The translations under genes and the position numbers were made by a program. Source: Beroe forskalii (taxonomy: Eukaryota > Ctenophora > Nuda > Beroida > Beroidae). From it: a stretch of DNA of 64,000 nucleotides. The notes beneath the pieces were generated by a model. It did no database searches. It saw nothing but the letters and a program-made list of their open reading frames with translations, and was not told the DNA's origin. The stretch covers positions 67,001-131,000 of the forward strand of contig WFMF01000438.1 of NCBI GenBank assembly GCA_011033025.1. The letters run 5' to 3'. Below are positions 56,450 to 64,000 of this stretch, one piece after another (positions within the stretch are counted from its first letter, which is position 1; each line of letters starts with the position of its first letter).

Positions 56450-57709
56450 AGGGTTTCCATTATCTACTTGAAATCTTTTATCTAGATAAATAGATAATTT
56501 TTTCGCAATTATCTAGATTATCTAGATAATCTAGATAATTTTTGAATCCGAAATTTGCACATATTTGACACAATTTTCAACGTAAGAAATACACAACTGT
56601 TGTAGTGGAGTATCATCCAACAACTAGCTGTCGGTATTCATATTGTTGCTTACAGAATTCATATTGTTGGTTATTAAAATGTATGATATTAATGGCCACC
56701 TTATGTTCATATTTTGATATCAAATGAAGTTCAGGAAATTCATTGTTTCTGATTGATTGAGTTCAAATCAGAAATCACCCATAACAGAGTAACAACAACC
56801 TCATCTACCAATTATTTGCTATAAACACTTGCATTATTCATCGGAAAGGAGTCAATTAATGATGAATTAAGGTTGATTTCATGATGATGCCCTCGGAGAG
56901 TCGGAGTTGCTGGAATGAGAATAAGAGAATAAGAAAGAAGGAATAAAATTTCCTCATTGAATCACCATAACATACCAAAGTTAACGTTTGCTCGAGCTGG
57001 ATGCTTTGCTAGTTTAATGTTGGATATTTTGAGGGTAAGTTTTAAACACTCAATCACTTTGCAATAGCTGGAGACTACTTTCGTACAGATTTTCATCCTA
57101 TATTTTGAAAAGGGCGCCAATATCTTGTGACAGAATATAGTGGAGCAGAATATCGAGAGTTATTACTTTATTATCATTAAGAGTAAAGGAGTAAGTATTC
57201 AACTTTTACTCTTTTAGTTCGTTAGAGTGACAAAATATGACGATTTGTATGGTGTAATAAGATCCTTTGAACATTGCCTTCTAGTTCTCAAGTTTTGTCG
57301 TTATTCATTTCAATATGACAAAGGTCAAATTATAAATTTAACAGAATAACAGATTGTACTTGAAGTCGAACAATCTGTCCATGAACCTGGGAGCCCTGAA
57401 TATGAAGCAATGTTCATAGAAGTATGAAGTGAGTAGTCCAAGTCCATCTATGCATAGCCATTTAAGGTTTCTTATTACCTTAGATCTCCAAAACGGATAT
57501 GAAAATGAACAGAACAGAAATTTGGAATATTTTAAGTCCAATAATCATTAAAAAAGTTCTAGAAAATGGTGAATTTGGCTGAAATTTCTCGACAAAAGGG
57601 ATATGAAGTTTATCTAGATATCTAGTAAAAATTATCTAGATAAATAGACAAAGATTTTTTGCAAATTATCTAGATAATCTTATCTAGATAATATCTAGAT
57701 GGAAACCCT
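56450..57709. mobile_element. Inverted-repeat DNA element in FOXRED2 intron 2
   Basis: 1.26 kb with short inverted ends AGGGTTTCCAT and ATGGAAACCCT. The subterminal regions at both ends are packed with TATCTAGATAAT palindromes. Flanks ACCCAAGCT and ACTCAAGCT (one base away on the right) may be a 9-bp target duplication with one change. No transposase is seen; hAT- or MULE-like non-autonomous, class uncertain. Confidence 0.6.
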
Positions 57710-57872
57710 AACTCAAGCTTGGTGTAATACACAGCCCCATAATGAGGAATACTGATAAGATGAGGATTAATTGATTGTTGTATAGAGAAAGAAATCTTCA
57801 AATTTAAATCTGCTTTCTACAAACAGTTTATCTATGCTTAAGGTACATTATCCTTCCTGATATCAATCCTAG

Positions 57873-58051
57873 GTTCATTTTTTGAAGTCTACCCACGTCG
57901 GCGAACACTGATCTCCATCAACAAGCGATACACTGGAGAAACAAACACAGAGTTCAACATGAGGCATGATTGGAACAGCCTACTTAGCGATGACCCTGAG
58001 ATGGTTTTCACTCGATACAGCAAGGAAATGTTTCCGCCAGCTGATTCTCTT
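57873..58051 (+). CDS. FOXRED2: FOXRED2-like, exon 3
   Basis: 179 nt; acceptor ATCCTAG, donor CTT|GTAAGT. Encodes [20 protein letters not shown], then [20 protein letters not shown] and [19 protein letters not shown]. This is the most family-diagnostic segment. Confidence 0.95.
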
Positions 58052-58302
58052 GTAAGTAATAGATTTAAGATATTTTACCTGTTTGATTGTAAACATTTCA
58101 TGTGTCAAGGGCTATTCAATTGTTGAAAGTGAACCAATCATGTCTTATCTGTGCTTTCTGGCTTAGATCTTTCATATTTGTTGGATGTTGGTGTTACAAG
58201 AACTAAGAAGTTTACCTTTTTTTCAGTCAATTTAAGCATTGGCTATCTAACAATATTGCACTGCTAGATGATAATTAAAGCTTTACCATAATTCTTTTTC
58301 AG

Positions 58303-58454
58303 TTGGATTATTTTCGTGATTATGCAGATAAGTTCAAGCTAAACATTCACTATGGCACAAATGTGGAAAATGTGATACAGGAATCAGCAGAACACAGTTT
58401 TATTCTCACAACAAAAGATTCTGGGATCTATTCTTGTAATTATGTGGTGGCTAG
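58303..58454 (+). CDS. FOXRED2: FOXRED2-like, exon 4
   Basis: 152 nt; acceptor TCTTTTTCAG, donor CTAG|GTGAGG. Encodes LDYFRDYADKFKLNIHYGTN, then VENVIQESAEHSFILTTKDS and the YVVA strand of the FAD-domain ATG-like motif. Confidence 0.92.
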
Positions 58455-58645
58455 GTGAGGTTCATTACATTCTTGCTGGTTAAAAGTGACTGAATGCTTG
58501 AAGTCTTGTTATGGTGAATCTGGGGTGTTGTTGGTCCATATTTTTGATGTATTGTCTATATCAATCCAGAATAAACTGATTAAAATTGCAGAAAAGGGCA
58601 TTTAAGTGAAAGTACCTGCCTATTTCATACCTTTATCAATTTCAG

Positions 58646-58709
58646 TACAGGGATATCGGTTCTAAATCAGTTCAGTAAGAATAACTTAAGAGGGAAGGAA
58701 CTTATTGAG
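58646..58709 (+). CDS. FOXRED2: FOXRED2-like, exon 5
   Basis: 64 nt; acceptor CAATTTCAG, donor GAG|GTAAAT. Completes A-S-T-G at the splice (the A(T/S)TG-type motif), then ISVLNQFSKNNLRGKELIE. Confidence 0.88.
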
Positions 58710-59441
58710 GTAAATGCTGTAGCTTCTGTGCGTTTAATAGCTGGGCTGTTATAAACGCTTGTCTGCTTTACATATTCTTTCAATGTTTAAGTTCAAATGG
58801 CAAGCTGCTCAAACCAGATTAAATATGTAGGTACCTACTTACCTAAAAGCTTAAACAGAATGACTGAACTACCTATAACAGAGTATTTAGGGAATCTAAG
58901 TAGGGGATTTGTCATTCTTATATCTAACTGAATTATACAGAAATAACCACACTTTGTAAATACATAAATATCTTTAGCGGTAATCTATCATTACAAACAT
59001 TCAACGGTACTATCAGTTGAGTAGTTACTTTTGTAGAGCATCAAAAAGCTGTGCACAAAGCTTACTTTCCGTTCAAATTATCGTATCATTTGACCTTGTA
59101 ATGAGTTGGAATTACTCCCAGCTCTTTGTTCGTAACTCTGCTGGTAGCTGCATTTTGTGTACATGACTTGGTATCATGGCCCACGTGTGAAAATGGGGAG
59201 CCTAATGATTTACATAGAACAGTAACTTGAAATTCAGCGAATTTCTCCCAGCTTTAGATCATGTGTCTCACACCGCGAGGATAGTTGTTTGAAGCAATTT
59301 GTTGCAAAGCATTGGCAGGCTTGAGGCTGCTTGACTCAACAATATGCAGCATTTCTCATCACGATGTGTATTCTCCAGGTCAAGTATAGGTCTAACATAA
59401 CCATCTGATGTAGGAGTGTTGAGTATTGAGTAATTACTGAT

Positions 59442-59562
59442 ACAGGAGGGCGGGGAGGGGAGAATGGGGAGTTGCTGCTGAGACAGGAGGGCGGGGAGGG
59501 GTGAATGGGGAGTTGTTGCTGAGACAGGAGGGCGGGGAGGGTGAATGGGGAGTTGTAACCCT
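59442..59562 (+). repeat. 41-bp G-rich minisatellite in FOXRED2 intron 5
   Basis: Three units with ACAGGAGGGCGGGGAGGGG then AATGGGGAGTTG. On the transcribed-sense strand the G runs could fold as a G-quadruplex. Confidence 0.85.
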
Positions 59563-60262
59563 GCCGGTTGTATGAATGATGGATTATGTCATCCGATAGC
59601 CAATTTAAATCCCACTACCTAGAAAGTGACTTACTTTAATGCGCTATGACAGAACGTCTGCCTTATATCCGCACTTTAAACATGACGTATTTCCCAAGAC
59701 GTATTGAGTGTTTTACCACAGAACAACAAACATCTGTCTTTAAGGCATTCAAATGATATACACCTTCTGTAAACTCAAAATCATTCCGTAAGTTTATACG
59801 CATCTTATGATTTAAGTATCTGATTTTGTATTTCGGTCATAGCATCTTAGCATGAATATTGGATTCCGGAAGTAAGTCGTAACATGAATTTAGAAACATG
59901 TAGTTCATTGATCCACAGACCGATATAATATCAGTGGGAGATATTAGATAAGTTACAGAAGCTAATTAACTTGCAGCTATACCAAAATTTAAAGGGTTAA
60001 ATGTGCACTACAGCTATTGTATATCTTTCACCCACAAAACGCATGATTTAGGGCACAACAAGTCCCACCAATTAGCTAATTGAAGAATATGATTGCAGAT
60101 AGAAACCTTACTCCCTGTTGATTGTTTGACTCCAAAACTACCGTTACTCAGTGATTCATAATGGAGAAGATCCCATACAAACTTTTGTGAATCTAAAAGT
60201 CTCAGGATCATACATTCAATGATCAATAGCTGTTGGTGACACACTGTAAACAAGATATAGGG

Positions 60263-60368
60263 ACAGCACCGATCTCTAGTTCCATCGGACCAGTGATTGA
60301 TAATCTTGTGTAGATACAGCATCGATCTCTAGTTCCATCGGACCAGTGATTGATAATCTTGTGTAGAT
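60263..60368. repeat. 53-bp tandem duplication in FOXRED2 intron 5
   Basis: Two copies of ACAGCA(C/T)CGATCTCTAG... ending TTGTGTAGAT, almost identical. Confidence 0.85.
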
Positions 60369-60744
60369 CACAGAACCTGTGATTGATAATAACTCATGAT
60401 AGCATGATATGTGGTATTGAGTTCCCATCGTGATACAGCTACCTACCTCCTCCAGTCCTCCTCTTGTCTGCTGTACAATGTAATTAGACATGATGGCTAA
60501 TTCTAGCTGGTACAATACTTATTATCGGTCGTATCATGGCCCTCAGCTGCAAAAATCATAGGAAAATGCCTTCCCAATTCACACTCCGGTTGTGCATTGG
60601 ACCAGTGTTTCATTTACTATAAGCTCAATATTTTATTATAGTTGTTCATTCTTTTACCTTTGTACCACCAAAAACGATATCAATTAAATAGCCATCAACA
60701 ATAACTTCACTGCAGTACCCTTTTCTAACTGACAATCTTTTCAG

Positions 60745-60811
60745 GGTTATGACACAGTAACGCATGATCCTGAGCAGTTTGAGGGGCAGAAGGTTCTCAT
60801 CCTTGGTAAAG
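60745..60811 (+). CDS. FOXRED2: FOXRED2-like, exon 6
   Basis: 67 nt; acceptor CTTTTCAG. Encodes GYDTVTHDPEQFEGQKVLIL followed by GK. A donor AAAG|GTTGGT is chosen over an earlier CTTG|GTAAAG because only it restores the conserved LGKGNSAFETA across the next exon. Confidence 0.88.
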
Positions 60812-61149
60812 GTTGGTAGAAATATGGAATAAAATTGATCATATTTATTTTGGGTTTCCCGAAAAAACTCAAGTGTCCCCAAAATTTAATTCTATATTGA
60901 TACTATCGCCCTTACATTCTTGTGAACTAAGTCAGCTCAAAATTTCTTCTTTTCGCTTACCACCATCCATCCTAATGATTTTGTCAGTAAATAAAACCAT
61001 TTTCACATTGTGCCAGTGATGCTGTGCCAAAAGAGAATAGATTAATCACTTTTCTCAGTATTCATTAAACTATGCGACTCCTATTTAACATTTAACGATT
61101 CGTGGAGTCATTTAATCCTAAGCTTCGTAACCCAATCCACTTCCATCAG

Positions 61150-61216
61150 GTAACTCTGCGTTTGAAACAGCGGATCTGATTTACGGACATACAAGCTTCG
61201 TACACCTCTTTTCAAG
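61150..61216 (+). CDS. FOXRED2: FOXRED2-like, exon 7
   Basis: 67 nt; acceptor TTCCATCAG, donor CAAG|GTAAAA. Encodes NSAFETADLIYGHTSFVHLF; the G-x-G-N-S-A loop is the second dinucleotide-binding motif. Confidence 0.93.
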
Positions 61217-61530
61217 GTAAAAATAACATGATTCTATGATCGTCTCAGCAAAATGTGCAGCTGTTCCCAATCCTCAAGATTGAGATTTCTGCAATTTGGA
61301 GTTGTGCAATCTTAAAATGAGAGTGCATCAATATGAGAATCTGACACATGAATGGTACTCGAATCGGTAAATCCAATCTAAAGTTATAACTATTTGAAGG
61401 ATTGCAATTTAACAGCGAATATTTTTGAAAAATGGTGCTCCTCTGAGAGGATCGTTTTGATTGAATCACAAAGTATGACAAACTCTTACTATGGTCAACA
61501 GCGTGAATACCCAAAGGTTCAAATACCTCG

Positions 61531-61733
61531 TTAACATTGACACCACTTCTTACAGGAACAGAGTGAAACTTTGCTATCATTGACACAACTCCTCACTTTG
61601 CTAACATTGACACCACTTCTCACTTTGCTAACAGTGACACCACTTCTCACTTTGCTAACATTGACACCACTTCTCACTTTACTAACATTGACACCACTCC
61701 TAACTTGGCTGAGTTTGACACCACTTCTCACAG
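61531..61733 (+). repeat. 27-bp minisatellite made of exon-8 acceptor sequence
   Basis: Repeats of TTGACACCACTTCTCACTTT + GCTAACA at a 27-bp period run straight into the real exon-8 acceptor (GACACCACTTCTCACAG). The first unit (61,540-61,575) keeps an acceptor-like TTACAG plus GAACAGAGTGAAACT, a decayed copy of the exon start. Confidence 0.9.
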
Positions 61734-61840
61734 AGACCGAGTGAAACTGTCCTGGAACACGCATTACGTTGGAGATGTGAGGGGAGTCAATAACCAACTC
61801 CTTGACACCTACCAGCTCAAATCCCTTGACGCTTTGATAG
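61734..61840 (+). CDS. FOXRED2: FOXRED2-like, exon 8
   Basis: 107 nt; acceptor TCTCACAG, donor ATAG|GTCAGT, phase 1 out. Encodes [20 protein letters not shown] and [16 protein letters not shown], a very conserved family block. The exon sits inside minisatellites built from its own edges. Several extra copies of the same donor and at least one extra acceptor lie within 400 bp, so its splicing could be variable. Confidence 0.92.
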
Positions 61841-62192
61841 GTCAGTGTTGCTAACATTGACACCACCTACTTGTCTCAAATCCCTTGACGCTTTGATAGG
61901 TCAGTGTTTAGCTCCTTCTCACCTACCAACTCAAACCACTTCTTGACTGCTTTGATAGACACCACTCCAGTGTTTAGCTATCATTGACACCCACCAGCTC
62001 AAATCCTTGACGCTTTGATAGGTCAGTGTTTGCTAACGTTGACACCACCAGCTCGTCCCTTGACGCTTTGATAGGTCAGTGTTTTTCTTCCAGAGACACG
62101 AGTGAAACTGTCCTTGACGCTTTGATAGGTCAGTGTTTAGCTCCTTGACACCTACCAGCTCAAATCCCTTGACGCTTTGATAGGTCAGTGTT
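61841..62192 (+). repeat. Tandem repeats of the exon-8 end and its splice donor
   Basis: At least six further copies, one degenerate, of CTTGACGCTTTGATAGGTCA with GTGTT, several preceded by ACCTACCAGCTCAAATC. They lie near 61,884, 61,942, 62,006, 62,059, 62,112 and 62,167. Near 62,090-62,126 a mini-exon-like copy combines an acceptor (TTCTTCCAG), a shortened exon body and the donor. It would keep the reading frame. Confidence 0.9.
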
Positions 62193-63304
62193 TCCTTTCT
62201 ATAAATCTAGTTCATAAGTTCAGTGGATTGGGCGATGTCATTCTAAACTTGTTATTTTACTTTTACTCGACTGCTGACTTACACTCAAAACCTGATGCAT
62301 TGTATTTTGTGTTATTACCAAGACTTGACACCAAGTCGTTTGAACAACACCTAAAACTACCACGTTACTTCTTACTTTCAATTAGTGATTGCTGTAAAAC
62401 GAGTTGATCGTTGTTAAAAGCTCTATGGGCTGCCTGCCAGTATAGACCGCGTGCAAGTAACTGCTTAAACTACCAGTTCGATTTCATCGATTCAACATTT
62501 TAAATCGTTAAAATGACATCGTTCTCCTCCGTATACAATACCCCGCGCACGAAAAATAGGCGGTTTTTTCAATTAATGGTGCATGAGACGGCCACATACC
62601 AGCCAATCTCATCACGGATTCAATTAATGAGCCCCATGAAGTGTGATGAAACTATACCACGAGCGCAAAAAAGGCGGTATTTTAAACAATCTGGCAGTGC
62701 GCACAATGTTAATGACATCATTGCGGCCGCCTATTTATTCTGAGCGCACATTACAGCTCCTCAAATACTGTTTAGTTTTATCATTTGATGCACTGCATCA
62801 CATATAGTATGCATCTATCTGGTACTTATAAACCACTTACAAACTTTAAACCGGGAGGTTTCCTAAACACAAAGCGATCTATAAGCATACACATCCGATA
62901 GGATGCAGCTGGCAAGTTGCCAAATGCTAATGACGTCATTATCATGGCTTATAGTGGTGCTTCATTGCCGTTAAACATTCTGTCATCCGTACATGACCCG
63001 TAATATGCCTACTATTCGTTAAACGAGAGGAGACGCGGTCACTGAACTGTAATCGTTGTCATAATGGCAAGGTAAATAGTCGTGGTATTATTTAATACTT
63101 TAAGTATTTATACGGATTTATAAGCAAGCTGATGGTTATATAAATACTGGAAGCTGCCATGAAGTTGCTTTATATTTTATAGAAGTTGCTCCATATCATA
63201 GAGAGTGAGAGGGTTTTACCTATTGTGTGATAGCTGCTTGATTTGATAATGGGCTAATTGGTCTCTCGTAAGTGTTTTTGGGTGGAACTGCCGAAATTCT
63301 GTAG
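62193..63304. other. FOXRED2 intron 8, little recognised
   Basis: AT-rich. It contains a CRE element (TGACGTCATTATCATGGCTT at 62,930, with TTCATTGCC at the 31-bp offset). GCGCACGAAAAATAGGCGGT and GAGCGCAAAAAAGGCGGTAT (62,546 and 62,661) are related words. Confidence 0.45.
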
Positions 63305-63345
63305 ATCAAGATTCAAGTTGGAAGGATACCAGCAACAAGAATCAG
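63305..63345 (+). CDS. FOXRED2: Possible FOXRED2 microexon 9
   Basis: 41 nt between TTCTGTAG and CAG|GTAAGC, phase 1 in and phase 0 out, matching exon 8. Joined to exon 8 it reads D-QDSSWKDTSNKNQ with no stop. The relatives have a short acidic, Lys-rich linker in this place. Alignment to the family is weak, so it is a candidate only. Confidence 0.4.
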
Positions 63346-64000
63346 GTAAGCAAGTATCTGATAGTTCTATACTATAAACTTATAAAGGAGGGGCACCCCC
63401 GCGGCCGCACAGGTGGACTCGAAAGAGACCACCTGCAAGCTTAGTAAAACATCCAAATGGGTTCCAGTCGAACACTCCGAGGGAAACTGTTCAGTTAAGT
63501 TCCGCTCACCCTTCGTCCCTCCAGGGTGGGTGAGGCTCATTGCACCAAAAAAGTAGATAATCTGCAAATCTATGTTGTAAAGAAAAATTGAAGTGAGTTG
63601 CCGAATTTTCTACTTGATTAGCTGGTTTTTCAAAGTCACTTGATGATCAGCTTATTAATTCGAAAATTCTCTATTCTCTTAGAAGTCCATATATCGAATT
63701 GTCACAAACACTTGAGAAGTTGAGTGCAAAAAATGATTGATATCAGCCTCATTCTAAGAATTCTGTATTCTCTAAGAATTCCACCTAACCTTTTATCGAT
63801 TCATTTAAACAGCTTTACCAATATAACAATATCATCATAAGTAGCAAGTAAATAGTAAACACTTGCATCATAAAATCAATTTTAGCAAAATGAGCATGTC
63901 ATACTATGTAAATACCTACAATAAATCTGTTTCCCTCAAATTCTCAGTTGTTATATTAGGATTTAGCAACCTGTCACAAAAGAGACGAATTGAAGTGATG
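63346..64000. other. No further exon recognised
   Basis: Contains a 26-bp hairpin near 63,410-63,435 (CAGGTGGACTC...GAGACCACCTG) next to a GCGGCCGC site; otherwise AT-rich. The rest of FOXRED2 must lie to the right. Confidence 0.45.

Noticed and set aside
60440..60515. Minus-strand …RGGLEE|GTAGGT considered as muscleblind start exon
   Set aside because: Lacks the expected aromatic/Leu residues before the finger and lies inside a FOXRED2 intron far away.
61734..62192. Multiple true duplicated exons 8
   Set aside because: The downstream copies carry only the exon end (or a shortened body) and sit at minisatellite periods, so they are repeats rather than full exon duplicates.

Overview
The window is animal nuclear DNA: AT-rich, intron-containing, and full of transposons and simple repeats. 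Two conserved metazoan genes can be recognised from spliced exons. A muscleblind-type gene (tandem CCCH zinc fingers) lies on the minus strand, with exons at 34,143-34,021 and 22,012-21,851. A FOXRED2-type gene (ER flavin-dependent oxidoreductase) lies on the plus strand, with eight supported exons from 55,803 to 61,840 and a possible ninth at 63,305-63,345. The exon sequences and the mobile-element mix suggest a non-vertebrate animal, but the species cannot be named from this sequence alone.

Layout. 0-4 kb holds a Mutator-like (MULE) DNA transposon with terminal inverted repeats, subterminal repeat arrays and a transposase gene. 4-22 kb has no recognised gene apart from a retroelement ORF. 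It holds at least a dozen copies of a short foldback element whose arms carry a CCAAT box and a GC-rich stretch, plus clusters of palindromic motifs (CRE-like TGACGTCA, RFX X-box-like, CACGTG, CArG). 16.0-17.1 kb is a truncated ORF1-only retroelement. 22-34 kb is one muscleblind intron of about 12 kb carrying two independent tandem segmental duplications. 34-38.8 kb holds repeats, a 38-bp minisatellite and a Kolobok/T2-type MITE.

38.8-55 kb is a nest of two retroelement families. One is a gag-like, single-ORF element with terminal direct repeats of about 550 bp, present as a head-to-tail array with shared repeats and as a solo inverted copy with an intact ORF. The other is a HAL1-like, ORF1-only non-LTR element with an (AT)n tail, present in three copies. 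A PIF/Harbinger-type MITE sits inside one array unit, and the neighbouring units preserve its empty site.

55-64 kb is FOXRED2. Its intron 2 contains another inverted-repeat element. Exon 8 is embedded in minisatellites built from its own splice-site regions: 27-bp repeats before the acceptor and at least six repeats of the exon-end/donor segment after it.

The host genes show no operon-like relation. Points most worth a second look are the FOXRED2 splice-site array, the gag-only terminal-repeat element with its array, the ORF1-only retroelement, the foldback family and the 35-bp periodic CRE element.
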